Shown here one piece after another: positions 35,261-44,567 of a DNA stretch of 64,000 nt. The DNA lies in contig CAIXZF010000061.1 of the NCBI GenBank assembly GCA_903923925.1, positions 1-64,000 on the forward strand, written 5' to 3'. The notes under the pieces were generated by a model. The model was given only the letters and a program-made list of their open reading frames with translations, was not told the DNA's origin and did not search any database. The translations under genes were made by a program, and so were the position numbers. Source of the stretch: an uncultured Bacteroidales bacterium (GTDB taxonomy: Bacteria > Bacteroidota > Bacteroidia > Bacteroidales > CAIXZF01). Positions within the stretch are counted from its first letter, which is position 1. The number at the start of each line of letters is the position of its first letter.

Positions 35261-36520
35261 ATGGAAGAACTTTCGAAAGAAGAGAAGAAGAAAAAAAGGA
35301 AAAACAAGGAATTTGTTTTTACCAGAGAATCGCTCAAAAAGAAATTCCGCTTGTCGGAATTTCTTGCTGAGAAAGTAATCAGTTCGGTAGCATTTTTATC
35401 AATAGCAGTAATTGTTCTGATTTTTATTTTTGTTTTCAGGGAGACATTGCCAATATTCCAGACTAAGGATAGTCAAAAAGCCTCAACTGAGCAAATACCG
35501 ACAAGTACAAATTCCACCGGAGGCGAACTGAAACAGGAAAGCTATGGTGGAACTGAAACAGCTGAGCCTGCAAGCAATGCTCCGTTAAAACAGGAAACCT
35601 ATGGAAGTACAGGCTCCGAAACTCCCGCAAGCGGGGGAGAAAAACAGGAACAATATGGCGTTGTAACAGATTCAAATCTGGCAGCAATGGAAACATCTAT
35701 GCCAGAAGTGCATGATACAGCGCGTGAATCAATGGCAAGCCAATACAATGAAAATCAATCCGCCTTACGCACATTAGCTTCAAAAGACTGGCAACCAGTT
35801 TCTGACCGTCCGCGTTATGGATTGTTACCCTTAATTTTAGGTACTTTAAAACTGACTCTGATCGCTATCCTTTTTGCCGCTCCAATTGCAATAATGGCAG
35901 CTTTATATTCATCGACATTTGCTCCGAAATGGGCTCGTGAAACAATTAAACCTGTGATCGAGCTCCTGGCGGGTTTTCCTTCGGTTGTAATCGGTTTCTT
36001 TGCACTTATGGTAATGGCAACACTCTTCCAGGATCTTTTCGGTTATGCAAGCCGTTTAAATTCATTTGTAGGAGGAATTGCCTTATCGTTGGCAGCTATA
36101 CCGATTATTTATACAATTACAGAAGATGCCTTAAATGCGATTCCGAACACTTATAGGGAAGCGAGCCTGGCCCTGGGTGCTACAAAATGGCAAACAGCCT
36201 ACAATGTAGTACTTCCTGCAGCAACTCCCGGAATATTTGCAGCTGTATTATTGGGAGTAGGCAGAGTATTTGGTGAAACAATGATCGCCCTGATGGCCAC
36301 AGGAAATGCAGCCATGATCTCGGCAAACCCATTCGATTCTATACGCACACTTTCAGCAACAATTGGCGCAGAAATGGCCGAAGTTGTTTTCGGCGACACC
36401 CATTATAGCATACTCTTCCTCATAGGCTCCCTGCTGTTCATTTTCACATTCGCCTTGAATTTCATTGCGGAGTTTTATATCAAAGGTAAACTGATGAAAC
36501 GCTTTCAGGGAAAATCATGA
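35261..36520 (+). CDS. pstC: Phosphate ABC transporter permease PstC with long periplasmic insert
   Basis: A 419-residue inner-membrane permease. A charged cytosolic N-terminus precedes TM1 (about 40-60). About 120 residues follow (65-185) that are low-complexity and presumably periplasmic, holding three KQE-x-YG motifs. From about 187 the standard permease begins (YGLLPLILGTLKLTLIA) with the coupling EAA motif [15 protein letters not shown]. Normal PstC has a shorter loop there, so the insert is unusual. It overlaps pstA by 4 bp, which indicates translational coupling. With PstA it forms the phosphate channel. Confidence 0.92.
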   Translation: MEELSKEEKKKKRKNKEFVFTRESLKKKFRLSEFLAEKVISSVAFLSIAVIVLIFIFVFRETLPIFQTKDSQKASTEQIPTSTNSTGGELKQESYGGTETAEPASNAPLKQETYGSTGSETPASGGEKQEQYGVVTDSNLAAMETSMPEVHDTARESMASQYNENQSALRTLASKDWQPVSDRPRYGLLPLILGTLKLTLIAILFAAPIAIMAALYSSTFAPKWARETIKPVIELLAGFPSVVIGFFALMVMATLFQDLFGYASRLNSFVGGIALSLAAIPIIYTITEDALNAIPNTYREASLALGATKWQTAYNVVLPAATPGIFAAVLLGVGRVFGETMIALMATGNAAMISANPFDSIRTLSATIGAEMAEVVFGDTHYSILFLIGSLLFIFTFALNFIAEFYIKGKLMKRFQGKS

Positions 36521-37419
36521 AAAAGCGAAGAGATATACCGGGCAAAATCGCAATTGGACTCACAGGAATGAGTGTGGTGATAATTATTGCAATTATTGTA
36601 GTAATGTTCACTGTAATTATTATTGGAGGTAAAGATAAATTTACCTGGGAGTTCCTTAGTACATTCCCACAGGATGGCATGACTAAAGGCGGAATCTTTC
36701 CCGCCATTTACGGGACTGCCCTATTGGTAATAATTATGGCGATTGCTGCTGTTCCATTCGGCACAATAACAGCAATTTACCTAACTGAATATGCCAGTGA
36801 AAAATCGGTAATTGCCAAGATTATACGTTTTGCTGTGAGAACACTGGCCGTAGTTCCTTCGATTATTTTTGGGTTGTTCGGTTTGGGGTTTTTTATCAAA
36901 TTTGTTGGTACCGGTATTGATACTGCTTTTCTCGGTGGAAATCTGCACTGGGGTCAACCGAATATTTTATGGGCCAGCCTCACAATGTCCTTGTTAACAC
37001 TTCCGGTGGTTATAGTCTCAGTTGAAGAAGCTATATTAACTGTACCACGCGAATACAGGGAAGCGAGCCTGGCACTTGGAGCGACCAAATGGCAAACGAT
37101 TAAAAAAGTTGTAATCCCCGGCTCACTTCAGGGAATTCTTACTGGAACAATTCTGGCAGTTGGTCGTGGTGCCGGTGAAGTTGCACCTATTCTGTTTACA
37201 GGAGCGGCATATTACCTGGCAACATTGCCCGGTTCTCTGAGCGATCAGTTCATGTCGCTGGGTTACCACATTTACATCATGTCTACACAATCGTCGAATG
37301 TAGATCAAACTATGCCTATTCAATTTGCTACAACACTTGTTTTATTACTTTTAACGTTCGTGCTGAACCTGATTGCTGTTGTAATACGCGTCAGAATCCG
37401 CAGAAAACAGTATAAATAG
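36517..37419 (+). CDS. pstA: Phosphate ABC transporter permease PstA
   Basis: A 300-residue membrane protein with about six hydrophobic segments. It has the pst-type signature [27 protein letters not shown] and the coupling loop [24 protein letters not shown], nearly identical to that of PstC. It partners PstC in the phosphate channel. It starts inside the end of pstC (ATGA overlap) and is followed 25 bp later by pstB. Confidence 0.95.
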   Translation: MKKRRDIPGKIAIGLTGMSVVIIIAIIVVMFTVIIIGGKDKFTWEFLSTFPQDGMTKGGIFPAIYGTALLVIIMAIAAVPFGTITAIYLTEYASEKSVIAKIIRFAVRTLAVVPSIIFGLFGLGFFIKFVGTGIDTAFLGGNLHWGQPNILWASLTMSLLTLPVVIVSVEEAILTVPREYREASLALGATKWQTIKKVVIPGSLQGILTGTILAVGRGAGEVAPILFTGAAYYLATLPGSLSDQFMSLGYHIYIMSTQSSNVDQTMPIQFATTLVLLLLTFVLNLIAVVIRVRIRRKQYK

Positions 37420-37444
37420 ATCTATCGGAAAAAGATTTCAGGAG

Positions 37445-38203
37445 ATGAAGGAAATAAAAATAGTTGCTAAAGACCTTTCGATCTATTATGGTGAGAAGGT
37501 TGCCATTAACAATATGTCTATTGATATACCCGGCTATAAGGTCACAGCATTGATCGGACCGTCGGGTTGCGGTAAATCTACCTTTCTCAGAACAATTAAC
37601 AGGATGAACGACCTTATTCCTTCTTTCAGGCATATGGGAGAGGTAACTGTTGATGGATTAAATATTTATGATAAAGATATTGACGTTGTGAATCTCAGGA
37701 AAAAGATCGGAATGGTTTTCCAGCGGTCTAATCCCTTTGCTAAATCTATTTTTGAAAACGTAGCCTATGGCCCTCGTATCAACGGTCTTAAAGCTAAAGG
37801 TCAACTCGAAGAGATTGTGGAAAATTCACTGAAGAAAGCAGCTATATGGGATGAAGTAAAAGACAGACTTCACGATTCTGCTCTTGGGCTATCAGGTGGC
37901 CAGCAACAACGTCTTTGTATTGCCAGAACTCTTGCTGTTAATCCTGAGATTATCCTCATGGATGAACCCGCCAGCGCGCTTGATCCAATCTCCACTTCAA
38001 AAATAGAAGAATTAATCCACCAGCTGAAAGAAAGCTATACCATCGTTATCGTAACTCATAATATGCAACAAGCCGCCAGAGTAAGCGATTATACAGCCTT
38101 CTTCTACCTTGGAGAATTAATAGAAATGGATAAAACTAAAGATATATTTACCAAACCTGCAAAAAAACAAACCGAAGATTATATCACTGGTCGGTTTGGT
38201 TGA
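37445..38203 (+). CDS. pstB: Phosphate ABC transporter ATPase PstB
   Basis: A 252-residue ABC ATPase of normal PstB length. It has Walker [10 protein letters not shown] (about 38-46), Q-loop VFQRSNPF, signature [16 protein letters not shown], Walker [12 protein letters not shown] and H-loop VTHNM. It hydrolyses ATP to drive phosphate import through PstC-PstA. It lies 25 bp after pstA and 30 bp before phoU in a clear operon. Confidence 0.96.
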   Translation: MKEIKIVAKDLSIYYGEKVAINNMSIDIPGYKVTALIGPSGCGKSTFLRTINRMNDLIPSFRHMGEVTVDGLNIYDKDIDVVNLRKKIGMVFQRSNPFAKSIFENVAYGPRINGLKAKGQLEEIVENSLKKAAIWDEVKDRLHDSALGLSGGQQQRLCIARTLAVNPEIILMDEPASALDPISTSKIEELIHQLKESYTIVIVTHNMQQAARVSDYTAFFYLGELIEMDKTKDIFTKPAKKQTEDYITGRFG

Positions 38204-38233
38204 TTTTAATATTTCCCAAAACTGAATATTATT

Positions 38234-38911
38234 ATGGAAAGACATTTTGAAATAGAGCTTAAAAAATTAGAAAGCCGTATTCTGGAGATGGGCAATTTAG
38301 TTCAGCAGCAAATGCAGCAAACTATGCTTGCATTCATTAACAGCGACGTTGAACTGGCTAACCAGGTAATAGAAAACGATAATCAGGTAGATATTCTTGA
38401 TGTTAAAATCGATAAACTCTGTCAAAGAGTCTTTGCACTGCAACAACCTGTTGCTTCCGATCTCAGGTTTATTATGTCGGCACTCAAAATAAATAACGAT
38501 TTGGAAAGAATGGGCGACCTGGCCGTATATGTAGCCAAGCGTGTTGATTCATTCAGTGGATACGAAGAAGTACTTATTGACCTTCACATCGATGAAGTTG
38601 CAAATATGTCGGTAATGCTTGTTAAGGAAGTGAATAGCCTTTTAAGCAGCAAACAAATCGTTCTTGTAAGAGACATTCTTGATGCATCCCAGGCATTGAA
38701 GACAAAAGTAAAAGGCATTTCTTCAAAAATAGTTGAAGAACTCATGCACAAAAGCCATGATGTTATTGTTGTAGCAACCACCCTGATATTAATATTGAAC
38801 CAGGTAGAACGCATTTGCGCATTATCAAACAATATTGCTGAATCTGTTTACTTTATCATTGAAGGTAAAATCGTAAAACATTCAAGAGATTTTCTTGAAG
38901 ATCAGTCGTAG
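38234..38911 (+). CDS. phoU: Phosphate signalling protein PhoU
   Basis: A 225-residue all-helical protein with two PhoU three-helix repeats. Each has the metal-binding-type pattern: first DNQVDILDVKIDKLCQRVFAL and SALKINNDLERMGDLAVYVAKR, then the C-terminal ILNQVERICALSNNIAESVYF. PhoU links Pst transport state to the phosphate-sensing kinase and damps the Pho response. It is last in the pst operon and convergent with the next gene (22 bp). Confidence 0.94.
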   Translation: MERHFEIELKKLESRILEMGNLVQQQMQQTMLAFINSDVELANQVIENDNQVDILDVKIDKLCQRVFALQQPVASDLRFIMSALKINNDLERMGDLAVYVAKRVDSFSGYEEVLIDLHIDEVANMSVMLVKEVNSLLSSKQIVLVRDILDASQALKTKVKGISSKIVEELMHKSHDVIVVATTLILILNQVERICALSNNIAESVYFIIEGKIVKHSRDFLEDQS

Positions 38912-38933
38912 AAAAGGAAAAAACAGATAATCT

Positions 38934-39968
38934 TTATACAATTTTAGAATACAGCTTCATGAACTGAACCCGTTCATAAGCAGCCGGATTTTTAACATTT
39001 ACCTGGCTTAGTTTACCCCTAAAATCACTGATATTTTCAAAATTCTTCTTTTCCATCCATTTCTGGAGGTCAGCGAGTACATGTGAAATCTGATCAAAGC
39101 CGTTTTTATAAAAAACAGAGGCCATCTGAACCGCCTGAGCACCAGCCATCAGCTGCTTAATCATTGATTCGTAGTCATGAATACCAGTAGAGGCAATTAA
39201 ATCGCAGCCAACTTTACCACTAAGAATGGCAATCCATCTTAATGTTAAAGCATATTCAACAGGATTGCTGAGAATATGAGTTGATGTGAGCTCCATGGTG
39301 TCAATATTTATATCAGGCTGATATGGCCTGTTAAACAATACAAGTCCTTTAATCCCGGTATTTGAAAGCTCAACCATTGTATTTGCAAGTCCTGAAAAAT
39401 AATAACTCACCTTCAGGGCCACAGGAATATTTACTTGTTTAATAACACTTTCAGCTATTTCGAGAACCATTCTCTCATTCTGGGCACCAGTACGGTCGAT
39501 ATCAGCCGGCAGAAGGTATACATTGAGCTCAAGTGCATCAGCACCAGCCGATTCAATACGACGGGCAAAATACGTCCAGTCATAAGGAGTTGCACAATTA
39601 ATACTGGCGATCAGCGGAATATCAATTGATTTTTTAGCCTCAGAAACAAACTTCAGATAATCGCTCAGGGTATGTTCCTTGGCAAAACTCTCAATGTAAT
39701 TTAAGGCCTCAGCATAATCATACGCTCTGGAGTTCATTATATCTCCAAAACCTTTTTGCATTGCCTCCATCTTACCGCCTTCTTCTTTTAGGAGACGCTC
39801 TGTTTCATGCCTTATCTGTTCCTCAAATATTGATTTCAAAACTACAGCACCAGCACCTTTGGCCGCGATTTCTTTAAGCTCTGAAATTGAATTGGTAAGA
39901 CCGGAACTTCCAACAACCAAAGGATTCTTCAGTTGCAGTCCCATGTAGCTCGTTGATAGATTTACCAT
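38934..39968 (-). CDS. Dihydroorotate dehydrogenase-like flavoprotein
   Basis: A 344-residue TIM-barrel FMN oxidoreductase related to dihydroorotate dehydrogenase class 1. The N-terminus LSTSYMGLQLKNPLVVGSSGLTNS and the core SAGADALELNVY and GLVLFNRP fit the family. The product is usually annotated 'dihydroorotate dehydrogenase-like' because it may not be the true pyrimidine enzyme. No pyr genes are adjacent. Its promoter is well formed, so it seems to be its own transcription unit. The substrate is uncertain. Confidence 0.85.
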   Translation of the reverse strand: MVNLSTSYMGLQLKNPLVVGSSGLTNSISELKEIAAKGAGAVVLKSIFEEQIRHETERLLKEEGGKMEAMQKGFGDIMNSRAYDYAEALNYIESFAKEHTLSDYLKFVSEAKKSIDIPLIASINCATPYDWTYFARRIESAGADALELNVYLLPADIDRTGAQNERMVLEIAESVIKQVNIPVALKVSYYFSGLANTMVELSNTGIKGLVLFNRPYQPDINIDTMELTSTHILSNPVEYALTLRWIAILSGKVGCDLIASTGIHDYESMIKQLMAGAQAVQMASVFYKNGFDQISHVLADLQKWMEKKNFENISDFRGKLSQVNVKNPAAYERVQFMKLYSKIV

Positions 39969-40010
39969 GGCAGTAAGATTAAAAGGTATTTATGCTAAGA
40001 TATACGTTGT

Positions 40011-40041
40011 CAAATATAGACAATCGTAAAGAAACTCCAAA
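40011..40041 (-). promoter_or_regulatory. Promoter of the dihydroorotate dehydrogenase-like gene
   Basis: On the minus strand TTTG (40038-40041) is followed after 19 bp by TATATTTG (40011-40018). Both match the Bacteroidota -33/-7 pattern with ideal spacing, about 43 bp before the ATG. Confidence 0.75.
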
Positions 40042-40064
40042 CACCTCAGTGCAATTTATAGTGT

Positions 40065-41060
40065 TTAAAAAGAAGAGATGCCGATTATTTCGCGGATTTC
40101 CTTAATTGTTTTTGAAGCGCTTTCTCTTGCTTTCTCAGCACCCATCTTTGTTACTTTCCTGAGGTATTCGTTATCGTCCCTGATTTCAAGGATTCTTTCT
40201 CGTATAGGACTGGTGAACAAGATTATATCTTCAGCAAGCTGCTTCTTAAGATCGCCATAACGAATTCTGCAATTCAGGTATTCGTCCTCAAAAAATGCAA
40301 GGGTCTCGGGTTTAGACATAATTTTCAGTAAACTGAAAAGGTTTTCAACTGCCTCGGTTTTGGCCTGCCCTTCTTCGGTAGGGCCGGCATCACTCACTGC
40401 CCGCATAACTTTTTTACGGATTATTTCAGGTGAATCAACGAGAAAAATGGCATTGCCTTCGCTTTCCGATTTTCCCATTTTTCCGGAACCATCAAGCCCG
40501 GGAACTTTCACGAGTTCCTCACCAAAGTTGTAAGCCTGTGGTTCAGGAAAAAACTCTATATTATACATCCTGTTGAACCTGCGTGCGAAGGTCCTGGTCA
40601 TTTCCAGATGCTGCTCCTGATCCTTTCCAACCGGAACTTTGTGAGCTCTGTGTAAAAGAATATCAGCAGCCATCAATGTAGGGTAGGTTAACAAACCGGC
40701 ATTAACATTTTCCGGGTGTTTCCTGATTTTCTCTTTGAAAGAAGTACATCTTTCAAGTTCCCCGATATAAGCATTCATATTCAGCAGGAGGTAAAGTTCT
40801 GCAGTTTCAGGAAGGTCGCTCTGAACATACAAGGTAGCTTTTTCAGGATCAAGCCCTGTGGCAAGAAATTCAGCAAGAACATTCCTGATGTTGCCATGAA
40901 GGTCGGCAGGAGTAGGATGAGTTGTTAATGAATGATAATCAGCAATAAAGAAATAACAGGAATTTTCCTCCTGCATCTTTATAAAATTTCTTACTGCTCC
41001 AAAATAGTTACCAAGATGAAGATTTCCGGTAGGACGGATTCCACTAAGTACAACTTCCAT
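40065..41060 (-). CDS. trpS: Tryptophanyl-tRNA synthetase
   Basis: A 331-residue class I aminoacyl-tRNA synthetase. It has SGIRPTGNLHLGNYFGAV (the HIGH-type motif) at the N-terminus and GSGKMGKSE (the KMSKS-type motif) near residue 195. It charges tRNA-Trp in the cytosol. Length is normal. It follows rng by 59 bp on the same strand, and that spacer holds a stem (41074-41081 with 41110-41117) of unknown meaning. Probably read through from rng or from its own promoter. Confidence 0.95.
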   Translation of the reverse strand: MEVVLSGIRPTGNLHLGNYFGAVRNFIKMQEENSCYFFIADYHSLTTHPTPADLHGNIRNVLAEFLATGLDPEKATLYVQSDLPETAELYLLLNMNAYIGELERCTSFKEKIRKHPENVNAGLLTYPTLMAADILLHRAHKVPVGKDQEQHLEMTRTFARRFNRMYNIEFFPEPQAYNFGEELVKVPGLDGSGKMGKSESEGNAIFLVDSPEIIRKKVMRAVSDAGPTEEGQAKTEAVENLFSLLKIMSKPETLAFFEDEYLNCRIRYGDLKKQLAEDIILFTSPIRERILEIRDDNEYLRKVTKMGAEKARESASKTIKEIREIIGISSF

Positions 41061-41119
41061 AATAGTTAAGGTTTTTTCCTGCCCGACAGCTGCATGAGAG
41101 GCGCGCTCCCAGGAAAAGG

Positions 41120-42670
41120 CTACATTTTAATTTCATCTCCGGCCTGATTGTAAAAATGATATTCAAGAAAATGAAATGACGCCATTGATTTCAGGCGAAT
41201 CCATTTGTGAAACTTGAAATACCATTTTACCCTGGCCGAAATAATTCCTTTGGTAAGATAAGAGTAGATGAACGGGTGGAAAGATATTGTCAATTGCTTT
41301 TCGTTCTGTTCCTGAATAAGGTAACGGATATTGTTTTCTACCTCATCAATAAAAATAATGCTTGGCTTAATCTCGCCGCTACCGTCACAAACGGGACATT
41401 TCTCAAGAATTTCAACATTCATTTCCGGCCTAACCCTTTGACGAGTAATCTGAACCAGTCCGAATTTTGATGGTGGCAGTATAGTATGTTTGGCATGATC
41501 CTTTGACATTTCATCGCGGAGCTTTTCAAATAAAAGTCTGCGATGAGATCCTTCGTTCATGTCAATGAAATCGACCACAATGATGCCGCCCATGTCACGG
41601 AGTCTTAGCTGCCTGGCAACTTCCTTTGCAGCTTCCAGGTTCACTTCCAGAGCATTTTGCTCCTGACTCATGTCGGTGTTCATTTTATGGCCACTGTTCA
41701 CATCGATAACGTGCATTGCCTCAGTGTGCTCAATAACAAGGTAAACACCACTTTTTATGGTAACAACCTTTCCAAAGGAACTTTTAATCTGCTTATCAAT
41801 TCCAACAACCTCAAAAACAGGAGTTCTGCTTTTATTAATCTTCAGAATATTAACCTTATCAGGGGCAATCTGCTGCAGGTATTGATGAATATCTTCAAAT
41901 ATCAGGGTATCGTTTACTGTTATACTATTGAAGGACTCATTGAGCAGATCGCGAAGGATAACATTGGTTTTATCAAGTTCGCTTACAATCTTCTGAGGTG
42001 GTTTTGCAGCCATTAACTTTTTGGACACTGACTCCCATTTAGCTACAAGGTTTTTGAGGTCGGCATCAAGGTCGGCAACCATTTTATTCTCGGCAACAGT
42101 TCGTATTATGACCCCATAATTTTTGGGTTTAATGCTGCTGATCAATCGTTTGAGGCGATTGCGTTCTTCAACACTTTTAATTTTCTGCGAAACCGAAATT
42201 TTATTTGCGAAAGGAACAAGAACGAGGTAACGACCAGCAAAGGCAATTTCTGAGGTTACCCTTGGACCTTTCGAGGAGATCGGTTCCTTGGCAATCTGAA
42301 CTAAAATTTGCTGGTTCGGACTTATTACAGAGGAAATTTTATTATTTTTCTCAATATCTTCTTCAAGGCTGAAAGCGTCCATTGAAATTAATTCACCTTT
42401 ACCACTAAGGGCTATTTTAGTGAATTTGAGAAGAGATTTTACCTGAGGACCAAGATCGAGGTAATGAAGAAATGCATCTTTTTCGTAGCCAACATCAATA
42501 AATGCAGCATTAAGGCCAGGCATGATCTTTTTGACCTTACCCAGATAAACGTCACCAACGGAATAATTATTATTCGATTTCTCCTTGTGTAATTCAACAA
42601 GCAGCTTATCCTCCAGTAGTGCAATTTCAACCCCGGAGGGTATTGAATTGATGATCAGGTCCCTAGTCAC
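41120..42670 (-). CDS. rng: Ribonuclease E/G family protein
   Basis: A 516-residue endoribonuclease of the RNase G size class. It has an N-terminal S1 RNA-binding domain (SVGDVYLGKVKKIMPGLNAAFIDVGYEKDAFLHY), a 5'-sensor/RNase H-like section, the catalytic DVNSG and DFIDM aspartates that bind magnesium, and a CPVCDGSG zinc-link for dimerisation. It makes cuts in AU-rich single-stranded RNA for mRNA decay and rRNA maturation. It lacks the long C-terminal scaffold of RNase E. It is downstream of HU and the COX24-domain gene, a common Bacteroidota order. Confidence 0.93.
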   Translation of the reverse strand: MTRDLIINSIPSGVEIALLEDKLLVELHKEKSNNNYSVGDVYLGKVKKIMPGLNAAFIDVGYEKDAFLHYLDLGPQVKSLLKFTKIALSGKGELISMDAFSLEEDIEKNNKISSVISPNQQILVQIAKEPISSKGPRVTSEIAFAGRYLVLVPFANKISVSQKIKSVEERNRLKRLISSIKPKNYGVIIRTVAENKMVADLDADLKNLVAKWESVSKKLMAAKPPQKIVSELDKTNVILRDLLNESFNSITVNDTLIFEDIHQYLQQIAPDKVNILKINKSRTPVFEVVGIDKQIKSSFGKVVTIKSGVYLVIEHTEAMHVIDVNSGHKMNTDMSQEQNALEVNLEAAKEVARQLRLRDMGGIIVVDFIDMNEGSHRRLLFEKLRDEMSKDHAKHTILPPSKFGLVQITRQRVRPEMNVEILEKCPVCDGSGEIKPSIIFIDEVENNIRYLIQEQNEKQLTISFHPFIYSYLTKGIISARVKWYFKFHKWIRLKSMASFHFLEYHFYNQAGDEIKM

Positions 42671-42844
42671 ATGGAAGCAATTAAACTAATCCCACAATAC
42701 AATCTTACATATTAAAAATGCCACATGAACATGAAGACTGGCTTTCCGGATATAAAATAGCTTGTCCAAAAACCCCAATTCATCTCTTAAACAAAAAAGG
42801 CGACGTCAGGAATTTTTGGACAAGTTACGATGTATCGTCAGAAA

Positions 42845-42934
42845 TTATTTCTTCTTATGTCTGTTCTTCCGTAAGCGTTTTTTGCGCTTATGAGTGGCCA
42901 TTTTGTGTCTCTTTCTCTTCTTTCCGCTTGGCAT
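42845..42934 (-). CDS. 29-aa basic AURKAIP1/COX24-domain (DUF1713) protein
   Basis: A very short gene from ATG 42934 to TAA 42845 encoding 29 residues. It begins MPSGKKRKRHKMATHKRKK and ends in KKK. It is almost all lysine and arginine. This sequence matches the widespread Bacteroidota proteins carrying the mitochondrial AURKAIP1/COX24 C-terminal domain, which are thought to bind the ribosome like mitoribosomal mS38. It lies 21 bp after HU and upstream of rng, its usual location. Family recognition is strong despite the length; the ribosomal role is from homology. Confidence 0.85.
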   Translation of the reverse strand: MPSGKKRKRHKMATHKRKKRLRKNRHKKK

Positions 42935-42955
42935 AACTCTGTAATTGACTGATGA

Positions 42956-43240
42956 TTACTGTTTTTTGTTTTTTACATCATGCATAAAACTCTTCGCAGG
43001 CTTGAAAGCAGGAATGTTATGTTCTGGGATGATGATTGTGGTATTCCTGGAAATATTCCTTCCGGTTTTTTGAGCTCTTTTCTTGATCGTGAAGCTGCCA
43101 AATCCTCTAAGATAGACATTATCACCACTGATCATAGCGCCTTTTACAGCATCCATAAAAGACTCAACAGTTGCCTGCACTGCAACTTTTTCGATACCTG
43201 TTTTGTTAGCAATCTCGGTTACGATTTCTGCTTTCGTCAT
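42956..43240 (-). CDS. HU family DNA-binding protein
   Basis: A 94-residue HU/IHF-like protein with MTKAEIVTEIANKTGIEKVAVQATVESFMDAVK, VYLRGFGSFTIKKR and a DNA-gripping arm ending in IPEHNIPAFKPAKSF. It acts as a dimer that bends and compacts DNA. Length is normal for a core HU. It has a strong promoter (43289-43318) and is divergent from mutY. Confidence 0.95.
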   Translation of the reverse strand: MTKAEIVTEIANKTGIEKVAVQATVESFMDAVKGAMISGDNVYLRGFGSFTIKKRAQKTGRNISRNTTIIIPEHNIPAFKPAKSFMHDVKNKKQ

Positions 43241-43288
43241 ATCTAAAAGTTTTTTAAAGTTTTGATAATAAATTTATTAATTGGGGTG

Positions 43289-43318
43289 CAAATATAAATC
43301 TTTTTTATTTTGCAGCAA
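43289..43318 (-). promoter_or_regulatory. Promoter of HU
   Basis: On the minus strand TTG (43316-43318) is followed after 19 bp by TATATTTG (43289-43296), an ideal Bacteroidota -33/-7 pair, about 48 bp before the HU ATG. Confidence 0.8.
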
Positions 43319-43362
43319 TTATTATTCGCATTTTTATTCATCATTTACTTAATTAATTCATT

Positions 43363-44445
43363 TTGACTCAAAACTTTGCAAAGTTTCTTATAAAGTGGTA
43401 TTCACTATATAGCCGGAAATTACCATGGCGTAATTCCGGCGACCCATATAAAATCTGGCTTTCTGAGGTCATTTTGCAGCAAACACGTGTGGATCAGGGC
43501 CTGGCGTACTACAACTCTTTTGTGGAACATTATCCATCTATCCATGAACTTTCCAATGCTCACATCGACGAGGTAATGAAGTTGTGGCAGGGTCTGGGTT
43601 ATTACAGTCGTGCCAGAAACCTTTATGCCGGAGCCCAACAGATAGTTCGGGAGTTTAATGGAGTTTTCCCGGCTGATTATAAGTCAATTCGAAGTATTAA
43701 GGGTATAGGAGATTATACTGCAGGAGCAATTGCATCAATCGCTTTCAACCTGCCCTATCCGGCCATCGACGGAAATGTGCTCAGGGTAATCACTCGGATT
43801 GCTTCCATTTCAACTCCAGTTGATACAACTGCCGGAAAAAGTGAGATTCATAACTTCCTGATGGAAATAATTGATAAAAATCAGGCTGGTACCTTTAATC
43901 AGGCACTTATGGAACTTGGAGCCACTATCTGCAAACCCAAATCGCCATTATGCAATGAATGCCCGGTAAATGAATTTTGTATTGCTTTTATTGAGAATAC
44001 GCATCAGAACTTCCCTGTAAAAAGAACAAAACTAAAACCTAAGAACCGCTACTTCCTTTATCTGATCCCAACTTTTATGATTGGTGATGAGAAGAATACT
44101 TTGATGGGAAAGCGAAGCGGGAAAGACATCTGGTTTAATCTTTACGATTTTCCTTTGATTGAAGCATCAAAAGAAGAAGATCTTTCTAACAGTCAACTTC
44201 CGGAAATTCTGCAAAATACGTTTACTAATCCGGATTTTACAGTTTTAAAAATATCAGGTCTCATTAAACACCAGCTTTCACACCAAACAATTTATACCCG
44301 TTTTCTTCACCTTGATTTCGCATCACTACCAAAGTTTGTAGTACCGAATGATTACCGGTATATCCCATTAAACATGATTCATGAATTAGCAATTCCTCGT
44401 TTAATTGACCGATATCTTAGTGGCAAAAATGTTTTAATTTATTGA
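43363..44445 (+). CDS. mutY: A/G-specific adenine glycosylase MutY
   Basis: A 360-residue DNA glycosylase that removes adenine mispaired with 8-oxoguanine. The helix-hairpin-helix GPD-type domain has LPWRNSGDPYKIWLSEVILQQTRV, the hairpin SIKGIGDYTAGAIASIAF and catalytic Asp in YPAIDGNVLRV. A four-cysteine iron-sulfur loop follows (CKPKSPLCNECPVNEFC). The C-terminal 120 residues form a NUDIX-like 8-oxoG-sensing domain (HQLSHQTIYTRFLHL). The start used is TTG at 43363; no in-frame ATG lies near the expected N-terminus. It is first in the conserved order mutY-ssb-gldE-gldD. Confidence 0.94.
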   Translation: MTQNFAKFLIKWYSLYSRKLPWRNSGDPYKIWLSEVILQQTRVDQGLAYYNSFVEHYPSIHELSNAHIDEVMKLWQGLGYYSRARNLYAGAQQIVREFNGVFPADYKSIRSIKGIGDYTAGAIASIAFNLPYPAIDGNVLRVITRIASISTPVDTTAGKSEIHNFLMEIIDKNQAGTFNQALMELGATICKPKSPLCNECPVNEFCIAFIENTHQNFPVKRTKLKPKNRYFLYLIPTFMIGDEKNTLMGKRSGKDIWFNLYDFPLIEASKEEDLSNSQLPEILQNTFTNPDFTVLKISGLIKHQLSHQTIYTRFLHLDFASLPKFVVPNDYRYIPLNMIHELAIPRLIDRYLSGKNVLIY

Positions 44446-44527
44446 AATTCAATATTTTAAAATTTAGTGGCAAAAATAAATTAAAATAAATTGTTTTTTG
44501 AGTCCGAATTGCCTTCCTGAATTCGTA

Positions 44528-44535
44528 TATATTTG
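44528..44535 (+). promoter_or_regulatory. -7 promoter box of ssb
   Basis: TATATTTG matches TAnnTTTG, 32 bp before the ssb ATG. A -33 candidate (TTTTTTG ending at 44500) is somewhat too distant. Confidence 0.6.
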
Positions 44536-44567
44536 TGAGAACCGAAAATAATTAAAAACGAACAAAG

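Noticed and set aside
41070..41119. Terminator or attenuator between rng and trpS
   Set aside because: An 8-bp stem with a 28-nt loop exists, but on the coding strand it is followed by A residues, not a U tract, and no leader peptide is apparent.
42718..42936. Plus-strand 72-codon frame between rng and HU
   Set aside because: Covers the COX24-domain gene in antisense; the minus-strand 29-codon gene is conserved and explains the region.
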